Of a DNA stretch of 64,000 nucleotides, positions 27,303 through 36,800 are shown piece by piece. Below the pieces are notes generated by a model, which saw nothing but the letters and a program-made list of their open reading frames with translations, searched no databases and was not told the origin of the DNA. Positions within the stretch are counted from its first letter, which is position 1. The number at the start of each line of letters is the position of its first letter. The translations under genes and the position numbers were made by a program. Origin of the DNA: Sphingomonas sp. Y38-1Y (GTDB taxonomy: Bacteria > Pseudomonadota > Alphaproteobacteria > Sphingomonadales > Sphingomonadaceae); contig NZ_CP135916.1 of assembly GCF_032391395.1 (NCBI RefSeq), positions 2,945,001-3,009,000 on the forward strand, read 5' to 3'.

Positions 27303-28589
27303 TCAGTCGCCCTTCGGCCCCAAGTAGTCGTCGCCGTAAACCGCGCGTCGCAGGTCTCGGTGGAGCGTACCATCGAAGGGGATCACCTGTACCAGAAAGA
27401 CCGCCGTGATCTTGTTTACCGGATCGACCCAGAAGAGCGTCGAGGCCCTCCCGTCCCAGAAATACTCGCCGAGAGCTCCCCGGTTCTCGCGAGCGTCTCG
27501 CGGCTGACCCGTACGGACGAAGAAGTCGATTCCGAACCCTCCGTTGCCCTTGCTGGACAGCCAAGAGCGCTCCGTCACGAGCGGGTCGAGTTGGTCGGTA
27601 GCCATCAGCTTAACCGTCGATGGCTTGAGTATGCTCACACCGTCTAGGCTGCCATTGTTCAACAGCATGCGTGCAAATCGCATATAGTCGTCCGCTGATG
27701 AGACGAGCCCGGCACCGCCCATCGTGAGCTTTCGATCAGGATTGAAGTTCAACCCGCGCTGTTCCTTCTCGGATGCACGTTGCAACTTTCCGCCAGCACC
27801 TTTCTCGTACATGGCGGCGAGCCTGGGGTAGCGATCCTCCGGCTGCGTCCAGGCGGTTTCCCTCATGCCGAGCGGGACGAAGATCTGCTCACGGACATAG
27901 CGTTCGAACGGTATTCCCGTGAGCTGCTCGACAAGAAGGGCCTGCACGTCGACGGCCGCGCTGTAGCTCCACCGCCGGCCTGGGTCGGCAAGCAACGGCA
28001 CCTTGGCAAGTCGGCGGCCGAACTCGGCCAAGTCATGATTAGGGTTCAATGGCTCGAGTCTTGCCCACTCCCTTCCGGGATGATCGTCGCCCGCACCATA
28101 GCCAAAGCCGGCGGTGTGGCGGAGGATGTCGCGTATGAGGATAGGACGATCCGGCGCCCGCAAGATCGGCTTGCCCGACGCGTCGAGCCCGGCGAACACT
28201 CTGGTCTGGCTGAATTCTGGCAAATAGCGTGCGAGCGGATCGTCCAGGCCAAATCTTCCCTGCTCCCATAACTTCATCAGAGCGACACCCGTGACCGGCT
28301 TGGTCATGGAATAGATCTGGGCCAGGGTATCTCGCCGCATCGGGCGGTTGGCTTCGCGATCGGCCTCGCCGGCGATGCCGAAATAGACTTCGCGACCGTC
28401 CTTCCAGACCACGGCCGAAACGCCAACGGCGCGCCCGCTGGAGACCATGGCGGCGAGCGCCCGGTCGATCCGGGCCTTATCGATTTGGACTGCAGGGCTT
28501 GCTGCTGCAGTGGCCCTCGAGGTGCCCGGCTGCGCAACGGCTGGAACCGTGATAACGAGCGCCGCGACACCAAGAAGAAATTGTTTCAC
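27303..28589 (-). CDS. Serine hydrolase, class C beta-lactamase fold
   Basis: A GTG at 28589 starts a signal peptide (VKQFLLGVAALVITVPAVAQ). The longer frame to 28754 is unlikely because its N-terminus has no signal character. The ~428-aa protein has the catalytic SxxK as SMTK at about residue 95, the Tyr motif as WSYSAAVDV, and the downstream block LTMGGAGLVSSADDY. This is the family of esterases, peptidases and beta-lactamases (penicillin-binding-protein-like). It is periplasmic. Substrate is not predictable, and calling it a resistance enzyme would be unsupported. Confidence 0.85.
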   Translation of the reverse strand: MKQFLLGVAALVITVPAVAQPGTSRATAAASPAVQIDKARIDRALAAMVSSGRAVGVSAVVWKDGREVYFGIAGEADREANRPMRRDTLAQIYSMTKPVTGVALMKLWEQGRFGLDDPLARYLPEFSQTRVFAGLDASGKPILRAPDRPILIRDILRHTAGFGYGAGDDHPGREWARLEPLNPNHDLAEFGRRLAKVPLLADPGRRWSYSAAVDVQALLVEQLTGIPFERYVREQIFVPLGMRETAWTQPEDRYPRLAAMYEKGAGGKLQRASEKEQRGLNFNPDRKLTMGGAGLVSSADDYMRFARMLLNNGSLDGVSILKPSTVKLMATDQLDPLVTERSWLSSKGNGGFGIDFFVRTGQPRDARENRGALGEYFWDGRASTLFWVDPVNKITAVFLVQVIPFDGTLHRDLRRAVYGDDYLGPKGD

Positions 28590-28781
28590 AAACGATCCCC
28601 GACGGAAAGTTCGCGAGACTAGCGGTGTCGCGTCCCGCTTGGAAGGTTGCGCGACTGCCTTATGGTCAGTTAGCGAGATCACGTGGGCTGTAGCGCAAAG
28701 GCGTGAGTCCGAACGCTCACGCAGAGCTGGCTGGGCCGACCCACAATCGGCCATTCGGCGGTCCCTGAGCGCGACCCCAAA

Positions 28782-28804
28782 CCGGTCGTTCGTTCATGTC
28801 TGCA
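28782..28804 (+). repeat. Dispersed intergenic repeat, copy B
   Basis: CCGGTCGTTCGTTCATGTC followed by TGCA lies upstream of the beta-lactamase-fold gene. It matches copy A over 19 bases. Related degenerate traces (ACCCAAACCCGGTCGTTC) occur near 29944 and, inverted, GAACGAACGGCCG near 40040. Confidence 0.6.
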
Positions 28805-28886
28805 ATGCAGCAAGCTCAAAGAGCGCCAACGGCGCAGCAAAACGGTTCGAGATGATCGCGAAGTGCACCGTGCTGACGGAGGAAGG

Positions 28887-29855
28887 CTAGCGGCTTCGGC
28901 TCATAGGGTCGAAAAAGGCCGACCATATCTGCTCCGCAACCTCCTCGGGTCCCACCAACTTCTCCTGCGAGCCCCCGAGATTACCGAACAGACCCTTGAA
29001 CGCGAGCTCTCCCTCGCCGTCCGTGACGTAAAAGGAGCCGTTCGAGGTATTAGTGGCGCCATCGTCCGTGAGGTGGAAACTGATCTCGCGACCGGTGCGC
29101 GACATTCCGCCCATGTAGACCGTGATCGCAGCGGCCTTGCGACCGTCACGGTAGGCGGCTGCCGTGAAGCGGTTGGCGTCTAGGTTGACGATCGAGCCCT
29201 CGACGTCGGGTGCCCGCGCCTGGACCTCGGCCACCGAGTTCGCGAAGAACTCTGTAACAAACTCGAATGTCTGTCGGACGAAACGGTCGCGATCCAGATC
29301 TGTAAATCGCCGTTCGACCGCCACGTTCGCGGAGCGGGGCCGCGCCACGACGGGGGCCACGTACGACGCGGGCATCACCACCGCTGCCGGGTTGTCCTTG
29401 GAGGACCGAACACCACCATCCGCGGCGAGAAGCGCCGCGCGTACGTCTCGCGCCACGTCAAGCCAGGCTTCGTCCCGGTCAGGCCAAGACTTGACAGGGC
29501 GATTGTCGCGCGGCGTGCCCCGCAGGTTGGCTAGAGGCGTGTTGGGCCAATCGCAGTGTCGAACGATCACTGGAATGACCTTCGCTTCTCCGCTTGCGTC
29601 CCGTTCCAACGCCCTCGTCATCTCGCGCGAGTAGCAGTACTCCGAGCTGATAAAATCGGGGCTCGCCAAGCAGAGTATGACGTCGGCCTCCTCGAGGTAG
29701 GCGTCGATGGCATCGTCCAAATGCGCGCCGGCGGGGATGCGCCGGTCGTGGAACGCCTCGATCAGTCCCTCGCGCTTCAGCGTCGCGAGATGCGTCTCGA
29801 GCTCGTTTCGAAGATCCTCGTCCTTGTGGCTGTACGAGAAGAAGAGCTTGGCCAT
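28887..29855 (-). CDS. TIR-domain protein with an unassigned C-terminal domain
   Basis: The 322-aa protein starts with a bacterial TIR domain (residues 1-140): AKLFFSYSHKDED, HDRRIPAGAHLDD, then CLASPDFISSEYCYSREM, in which Glu78 sits at the NADase catalytic position. The C-terminal part (about 175-322) has a mixed alpha/beta pattern (FEFVTEFFANSVAEVQAR, ITVYMGGMSRTGREISFHL) that I cannot assign; it may sense or bind a ligand. TIR domains often act as NAD+-depleting effectors in phage defence. It lies 253 bp downstream of the helicase-MPE-ATPase operon on the same strand, so functional linkage is possible but not shown. Confidence 0.88.
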   Translation of the reverse strand: MAKLFFSYSHKDEDLRNELETHLATLKREGLIEAFHDRRIPAGAHLDDAIDAYLEEADVILCLASPDFISSEYCYSREMTRALERDASGEAKVIPVIVRHCDWPNTPLANLRGTPRDNRPVKSWPDRDEAWLDVARDVRAALLAADGGVRSSKDNPAAVVMPASYVAPVVARPRSANVAVERRFTDLDRDRFVRQTFEFVTEFFANSVAEVQARAPDVEGSIVNLDANRFTAAAYRDGRKAAAITVYMGGMSRTGREISFHLTDDGATNTSNGSFYVTDGEGELAFKGLFGNLGGSQEKLVGPEEVAEQIWSAFFDPMSRSR

Positions 29856-30108
29856 TCGCGCACGATGCGCGGCAAGCTCGAGCGCCGCAATATCTCAGTG
29901 GCCTGCCGGCGCAATCCTACTCGCGAAAAGCCGTATCGCCATGACCCAAACCCGGTCGTTCAGATCGTATTGGCCGCTACCCAGCTTCGGACACTCATTC
30001 ATCGGGTCCGCGAGGGTGTCCGAGATCATCGGAACTCGGACTTTCGGCCAAGGGGCGCGGAGCTTGACACATGCTACATCGCAGCGTGGCCTGAAAACGC
30101 TGTGAGCG

Positions 30109-32739
30109 TCAGATCGCGGGCGCCCAGTCGATCATCTGCAGCACGTTTCCGCCCAGCTTCTGAAACGCGCGTTGACGGCAGGAGAAGACGATGATTTGCT
30201 GGTCGCGCGCCTGTCGGTGCAATGCGTCGAACATTCGCTCGATCCGGTCGTCGTCCGAGTAGACGAGCGCGTCGTCGAGGATCACCGGCGCGGGCCGGCC
30301 GTCGCGCGCGAGCAGGCGTGCGAAGGCGAGGCGGGTGAGCACCGACAATTGCTCGCGCATGCCGCCGCTCAGGAATTCGACCTTCTCCTCCTGCCCGCCG
30401 CGCGTGATCGCCTGCGGCAACAGCGTCTTGTCATCGAAGGTGATCGCGACATCGTCGAACAGCAGGCCGAGCAACGGGCGCAGTTCGTTCATCACCGGCT
30501 TCAGGTAGAGATCGCGCGCGCCCGAACGAGCCGCTTCCAGCGACTCCGTCAAGCGAGTCAGCACGGCAATCTCGCGCTCGAACGCCGCGACGCGGGTGCG
30601 CGCGGCGGACAGGGCCTCGGTCGTCTCGCGCCACATCTCCTCCACCGCGTCGTCGGATCGCGTCGTGATGCGCGCGTTCAGGCCGGCGATCGTCTCAAGC
30701 AATTGCTGAATCTCGGTGGCGGCGGCCTGTTCGACCGAGCGCAGGCGGCGCAGCGTCGCGTCGGCCGCGTCCAGATCGAGCGCCGCGGCCTGCCGCGCCT
30801 CGACCTCGCGCTCGGCATCCGCCAGCGCCGCGGCGCGCGCTGCGAGACCCTTCGCCAGCGCCTGTCCCTTGGCGTCACGATCGGTCGCGGGGCCGAGGAT
30901 CGCGATGATCTGCTCGTCGCGCGTCTGTAGCCTCGCGAGAGCCGTCTCGGCCGCGATGAGGGCTTCGTCGGCATGGGCGCGGGCAGGTTCGGCCGCGCGC
31001 ATCGCCTGCGTCGCCTCGCGCCGACGCTGCTCGGCTGCGTCACGGGCAATGCGCGTCTCGTCGGGATCGGCCTTCAGCTCGATCGGCGACGGATCCACGT
31101 CGGCCAGCGCGGCCACCACCTCGCGCAGAGTATCCAGCCCCTCGGGGGCGATGACCGCGAGTTGCGCCCTCGCCTCGTTGGCCTTGGCCTCGATCGACTG
31201 AGCCTGGACCTGCTGCGCACGCGCCGCCGCCAGATCGGCCACCCCCATCGCGGCGAGCAAGGTCCCGCGCCGCGCTTCGGCCGCCGCGAGCCGGCCGTCA
31301 TCGCCGCCTGCGGCGTTGGAGCGCAGCGTGATCGTGCCGATACCCGGCGCGACGAGCTGGGCGTGGCCGTCGTAACCGCGCTCCTCGCCGTCGCCGAGCG
31401 GCGCCCCGCCCATTGTGACGCGCGCAGCAGACGCCGCGTCGTAGGCAACCATGACGGACGGACGCGCGGCGTCCCGAACCGCGCGGATGCGCGCGATCTC
31501 GACATCCAGATCGGCCAGTTCGTCGACCGCACCGCTGGGCACCCGGACCCCGGCGAGCCGCGCCACACAGGTTTCGATCGTGCCGCGCACCGCCTCGGCA
31601 TGCCGTAGCCGCTCCTCCCTTGCCTCGCGCCGTTCGGCCGCTTCGCGCGCCTTCGCTGCCGCATCGAGCAGGGTCAGCAGGTCCCGCGCCGCCGTCTCGT
31701 CGGTTTCGGCGGCCTCGATCTCGGTCTGCGCGCGGGCGATCGTCTCGCCGGCCGAGCGGCGGCGCTCGACTGCTTCGTCGCGGCGGCGATTGGCGTCGCG
31801 GCTGTCGTCCGCTAGCTGTCGCGCCTCGGCCAGTGCCTCGTCGAACTGCCGCTGTTCGCGCGCAGCGGCGTCTCGCCGTTCGCGTGCCAGATCGCATTCG
31901 GCCTGCGCCCCCTTCAGCCGCTCGGCCTGGGCGCGGGCAGCATCGAAAGCGAGCTCCGCTTCGTCCACCGCCTGTCTGCGGGCATCGCGCAGCTCGGGGC
32001 TTTCCAGCTCTGCCAGCCGACGCTGGGCAGTGCAGCGCCGGTCGAGTTCGTCGCGCAGTGCCGTCACCTCGCCGGCGAGCCTTTGCTCTTCCGCTGCCAG
32101 TTGGTCGCGCGCCTCTATCGCGGCGGCGTAGCGCCCACCCGCCTTGGGTCGACCGGTGGCGGTGACGAGTGTCGCCGCGGCCTGCTCGACGGCAGCCATG
32201 ATCTCGGCCATGCGCCGACCACCGGTCATCGCCTCCACCTCGCCCTGCACCGATTCAAGCAGGCTGGTGCGGACTTGCAGATCGCTGTCTTCGTCTTTCT
32301 TGCTGCGTGGTTCGATACCCGTGAGGCCCTGGCGCACCCATAGCAGCCCCGCCGGCCCGCCCGCGCCGCCATGAATCAGCGTTGCGATGAAATTCTCCGC
32401 CTCGTCGGCCTGTGCCATCAGCCGCCCGGATGCGAGGTCGACGATCTTGGCGAAGCGACCGGCATAGAACTGCTTGGTGATCCGGTAGCGGCCATCGCCG
32501 ACGATGATGTCCGCCTCGATCAGCGGGTTGCCGCCGCTATAGGGGCGCAGGGCGCGCACGCCGCCGGCGGTGCTCGAATGCGGCTGGAAGAACAGGCCGT
32601 GCAACGCCTCGAAACTGGTTGACTTGCCGAATTCGTTGGCGGCGCACAGCACGTTGACGCCATCGCCGATCTCTTCAAGCGCGACACCGCGCCCGGCGAA
32701 CCGCTTGACGTTGTGGAAGCGAAGGGCGGTGACCTTCAT
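30109..32739 (-). CDS. SbcC/YhaN-like coiled-coil ATPase
   Basis: The 876-aa protein has an N-terminal ATPase half (MKVTALRFHNVKRFAGRG) with an unusual P-loop AANEFGKSTS, long Ala/Arg/Glu-rich coiled coils from about 180 to 700, and the C-terminal half with signature LSGGMREQLSVLTRLAFARL and Walker B PVILDDALVYSDDDR. This is the SMC/Rad50-like layout closest to YhaN. Its start overlaps the stop of the phosphoesterase gene by 4 bp, and the pair resembles a MRE11-RAD50 (SbcCD or YhaON) complex that cuts DNA ends or hairpins. It is the last gene of the operon. Confidence 0.88.
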   Translation of the reverse strand: MKVTALRFHNVKRFAGRGVALEEIGDGVNVLCAANEFGKSTSFEALHGLFFQPHSSTAGGVRALRPYSGGNPLIEADIIVGDGRYRITKQFYAGRFAKIVDLASGRLMAQADEAENFIATLIHGGAGGPAGLLWVRQGLTGIEPRSKKDEDSDLQVRTSLLESVQGEVEAMTGGRRMAEIMAAVEQAAATLVTATGRPKAGGRYAAAIEARDQLAAEEQRLAGEVTALRDELDRRCTAQRRLAELESPELRDARRQAVDEAELAFDAARAQAERLKGAQAECDLARERRDAAAREQRQFDEALAEARQLADDSRDANRRRDEAVERRRSAGETIARAQTEIEAAETDETAARDLLTLLDAAAKAREAAERREAREERLRHAEAVRGTIETCVARLAGVRVPSGAVDELADLDVEIARIRAVRDAARPSVMVAYDAASAARVTMGGAPLGDGEERGYDGHAQLVAPGIGTITLRSNAAGGDDGRLAAAEARRGTLLAAMGVADLAAARAQQVQAQSIEAKANEARAQLAVIAPEGLDTLREVVAALADVDPSPIELKADPDETRIARDAAEQRRREATQAMRAAEPARAHADEALIAAETALARLQTRDEQIIAILGPATDRDAKGQALAKGLAARAAALADAEREVEARQAAALDLDAADATLRRLRSVEQAAATEIQQLLETIAGLNARITTRSDDAVEEMWRETTEALSAARTRVAAFEREIAVLTRLTESLEAARSGARDLYLKPVMNELRPLLGLLFDDVAITFDDKTLLPQAITRGGQEEKVEFLSGGMREQLSVLTRLAFARLLARDGRPAPVILDDALVYSDDDRIERMFDALHRQARDQQIIVFSCRQRAFQKLGGNVLQMIDWAPAI

Positions 32740-33866
32740 TGCGACACCTGTTCGACATAGGCGTAGAGACGCGCCAGCGCGCCGCTGGCAATCGCCCGCT
32801 CAGCGGCGGAGCGGGCGGCGTCCTCGCTTTCGGCGAGCAGCGCGTCGGCCGCTTCGCGCAGCGCACCGGCACGATCGATCCGGTCGAGATCGCCGACGTC
32901 GCATTCGGTGGCGAGCCCGATCTCGTCAAGATCAAGCCAGGCGAAATCGGGGGCGGCGCGCTCGATTCCGGCCGTCAGAGCTGTGCGAGCGGCAAGCCCG
33001 GTGCGGCCGCTCGCAACCACGCGGGCGAGCGTCTGCCGACGATCCCGCAGGTCGGGCAGCAATGCGTCGAGCGCGGCGCCGGGATCATCGTCCGCGAGCA
33101 GATGGAGGTCCAGCGTGCGCCACGCAAAGCTGCCGGTGGGTATTGGCGTGACGATTGGAACCGCCCCGGTGCCGGCGATATCGACCAGCAGCGCCGTGCC
33201 GATGCGATCGTGCTTGAACCGATCCTGCTCGGGCGCGCCGCTATAGTGCGTGTGGGGATCGACCGCGATCGCACCATGCCAGTCGCCCAGTGCGAGATAG
33301 TCCAGGCCCGCGCGACGTGCGCGATCCGGGGCGATCACCTCGCTGCCGAACGCATCTTCGGAGAAGGTCTGGATCGCACCATGGGCCAGGCCGATGCGGA
33401 TCGCACCATCGGCGGTGGCCGCGCCGTCCATCCATTCGCTGAGATCACGACCCGGCCGTCTCGTTGTACAGGGGGCCGGCAGGAGGACCGCACCGTCCGT
33501 CAGGTCGATCGGCGCCGCTTGTGTGGCCAGCACCACATTGCCCGGCACCTCGCGGGCCAACAGCGTCCACAATTCGGTCGCCTGCAGCGAATCGTGGTTG
33601 CCTGGCAGGATCACCCAGCGGATCGGCGCATGATGCGCCATCTCTGTCAGTGCCTGTCGGCGCACATCGGCGGCGGGCGTTTCGGTGTCGAACGTGTCAC
33701 CCGCCAGCAGGATCGTATCGACGCCGTTCAGCCGCGCCTGCTCGGCCAGCTTGCCGAGCACCGCATGGCGGGCCTCGCGCAGCCGGCCGGGGAGGTCGCC
33801 GGAGAAATTGCCGAAGCGCTTGCCCAAATGCAGGTCGCTCGAATGAATGAAACGCGCCATGCTCAC
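32736..33866 (-). CDS. SbcD/YhaO-like DNA-repair metallophosphoesterase
   Basis: The 376-aa protein has the calcineurin-like metal-binding series: IHSSDLHLGKR (Asp, His), LLAGDTFDTE, PGNHDSLQ and later LGDWHGA. A C-terminal capping region follows. It should be an Mn2+-dependent DNA nuclease that works with the coiled-coil ATPase encoded next. It overlaps both neighbours by 4 bp, which indicates one polycistronic unit with fixed stoichiometry. Length and motifs are complete. Confidence 0.9.
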   Translation of the reverse strand: MSMARFIHSSDLHLGKRFGNFSGDLPGRLREARHAVLGKLAEQARLNGVDTILLAGDTFDTETPAADVRRQALTEMAHHAPIRWVILPGNHDSLQATELWTLLAREVPGNVVLATQAAPIDLTDGAVLLPAPCTTRRPGRDLSEWMDGAATADGAIRIGLAHGAIQTFSEDAFGSEVIAPDRARRAGLDYLALGDWHGAIAVDPHTHYSGAPEQDRFKHDRIGTALLVDIAGTGAVPIVTPIPTGSFAWRTLDLHLLADDDPGAALDALLPDLRDRRQTLARVVASGRTGLAARTALTAGIERAAPDFAWLDLDEIGLATECDVGDLDRIDRAGALREAADALLAESEDAARSAAERAIASGALARLYAYVEQVSQ

Positions 33867-36800
33867 GCCTCTACAGACGTGGTGGGATCGGTCGATCCGG
33901 TTCTGTCGCCGCGACCGCGCGCGATCGCCTCATCGAGCCGCGCGCGCGATCCGGCGGCCAGCCGCTCGACGCCGAGCAGTCGCGCCAACTCGCGCGCCGG
34001 ATCCGGCTCTTCCAGCAGATCGGGATTGTCGCGGACAACCGCCGCCAGTTCCGCCAGCGGGATATCCGGGATTGCCCGGCGCGCCTCATCGCCATGAGGC
34101 GACCGATAGGGATGGAAGTCGGTGACGGCGCCCGCTTTCCAGATGAACTCCCCGCTCGATTCCTGCGTCCGGTCGTAGCCGCGCAGGTGCATATCGATCC
34201 GATCGCGAATCTTTCCACCGGTGCGGAGCCAGCCATGCGCGCGGGCGACGCGCTGGCACAATATGTCGGTGCGAAGCGGACTTTCGGTCTCGATCACCGC
34301 GGCGATCATTGCGCGCAACGCATCGCGATAGGCGAATTCGTAGAATTGATCCGGATCCGCCGCGAAGCCGGTCAGATCGGTGATCCGGTAGCGGCCGTCC
34401 TCAGCCGCCCGGATCATCGGCGCGGCGACCGGCACCGCGTCGGCGATCCGAACCGGCATAGCAGGGGCCGAAAGTTCTGCTGCCACTAGCTCGATCTCGA
34501 TCGGCACCGGCGCGGGCGTCACCTCCTCGCTCAGCCCCGCCGCCGCGTCGTCACGGATTTCCTCGATCGCCTCGATCTCATGACCCATGTCCCAATGCGC
34601 AGTGACATCGGTGTCCGGGTCCGCCGCGCGGCTTGCCTCCAGCAGCGCCTCAAGCGCCGCGTGCAGCCGATCCGCGCACCCGGCGGCGTCATACCACCAG
34701 TCGGTCGACCAGACGCGTAGCATGTTCCAGCCGAGCCCCGTCAGCACCTGCTCGCGCACTTTGTCGCGATCGCGCGCCGTCGCCGCGCTGTGATAGGTGG
34801 CGCCGTCGCACTCCACGCCGGCGAGATAGGCTCCCGGCCTGTCCGGATGCCGGATGCCGAGATCGATGCGGAAGCCCGAGATGCCGACCTGCGGCATGAC
34901 CTGCCAGCCGCGCTGTTGAAGCCGCGCGGCCACCGCCTCCTCGAACGGCGATTCAAACCCTCCGACCGAGCCGATGTCCTGCGCCGGCAGCGCGATCGCG
35001 CCGCGCTCGGCATAATCTAGGAACGTCTTCAGATGATGGACGGCGGTCGCCTTGGTGCGCGTCGGATCGATCTGGTCGGCCGTAAAGCCCGAAAAGACGA
35101 CCAGTTCCTGCCGTGCACGCGTGACGGCAACGTTCAGCCGCCGCTCGCCCCCATCGCGGTTGAGCGCGCCGAAGTCCATCGTCAGTTTGCCCGCCGCATC
35201 CTTCCAGAACGTTATCGAGAACAGGATGACGTCGCGCTCGTCACCCTGCACATTCTCCAGATTCTTGACGATGATCGCCTCGACGCGCTCGTCCGCGAAG
35301 AACCACTCGAGCGCCGGCTCGCGGCGCCGGGCGGCGTCCAGCAGGTCGAGGATCAGCGACTGCTGCTGCGCGTTGAAGGTGATGACGCCCAATGTCGGCC
35401 GACTCTTCTCGGGAAGGTCCAGCCACGAGCGCATGCGGGCGACCGCCTCGTCCGCGACGGCCTGCGCCTCGATCCGGTTGGTCCGGCTCTTGCCACGATC
35501 GTAAACGCCGCCCGGCACCTTGCGCAGCCTCACGGCCCTGTCGTCCACCTGCGGCGACGGGAAGGTGACGAGCCGGTTCTGGTAATAATGGTTGTTGGAA
35601 AAGGCGATTAGCGATTCGCTGCGGCTGCGATAATGCCAGCGCAGGTCACGCACCGGGATGCCCGACGCCTTCGCTTCGTCGAGGATGCTTTCCATGTCCT
35701 TTTCATGGTCGGCGACATCGTCGTCATCGTCGTTGCTGCCGAAGAAATTGGTCGGCGGCAGCTGTTTGGGATCGCCGACGATGATTGTCTGGCGCCCGCG
35801 TGCGATGGCGCCGACCGCATCCCAGGTCGTAATCTGCGAAGCCTCGTCGAAGATCACGACATCGAACAGCGCCTGGTTGGGCGGCAGATATTGCGCGATC
35901 GACAGCGGCGACATCAGCATGCACGGTGCGAGTTTCGAGAAGGTCTCCGGCATCTTGCCGATCATGTCGCGGATCGAATGGCTCGGACGCTGCAACTCCA
36001 TTTGATAGCGCAGCAGGCCCAGTTCGGACGCGCGCGGCACGCTCTGCACCGGCGGCAGATTGTGCGCGAGTGCGCCGATCACGCGGCTGGTGGCATGCGT
36101 GCGGACAAGATCGTCGATCTCGCGGAATTCGACGATCGCATTTTCGTGGCTGAACCGGCGAAAATCGCGCAGCACCGGATCGCCGTCCAGCGCCGCTGGC
36201 AGCCACCAGCGGGCATAACCGAGCTGGAACGCCTGGCGTGCGCGATCGGCGGGCACGACCCCGGCCGCGATCTGCTCGACCAGCGCACCGAGCCCTGCGG
36301 CGATCGCCCGGTTGCGGATATGGCACCATGCCGACCAGTCTCGCAACAGGTGGCGCGCCTCCATAAGTGCGGTCAGCGAGGCGGAGAGGGTCGCCAGCGC
36401 ATCCGGCGCCGCATCGAGCGCGATGTCGCGCCCCGCCGCCCTAGCGAAGCGGCTCCGCGCGCCGTCAAAGCCCTGTCGGGCGGCCAGCAGCCTGGCCCCG
36501 GCCTGCCAGAGCCGATCGCTCTGATCGCGCTCGCGCAAGGCGGCGGCGACGCGTTGCGTGACACGCTCCACCGCCGCCGCATCGCGGCCGTCCAAGCGCA
36601 GCGCCGTGCGCAGCCTGCCCGCACGGTCGAGGATATCGGTGATCCGGGCAGCGTCCGTATCGAGCCCGGCGACCGGCAGCGGCCGGCCGGCGAGCGGCGT
36701 AGCGTCAATCCTCGCCAACAGATCCTGCATTCGCGCGAGCAGCGGCAGATCGGTCGCAGGATCGGACTCACCATCATCGGCATAGCCTTGCAGCAGCCGC

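Noticed and set aside
27303..28589. Calling the class C-fold hydrolase a beta-lactam resistance gene
   Set aside because: The fold is shared with many esterases and peptidases, and the KTG-type third motif of true AmpC enzymes is not evident.
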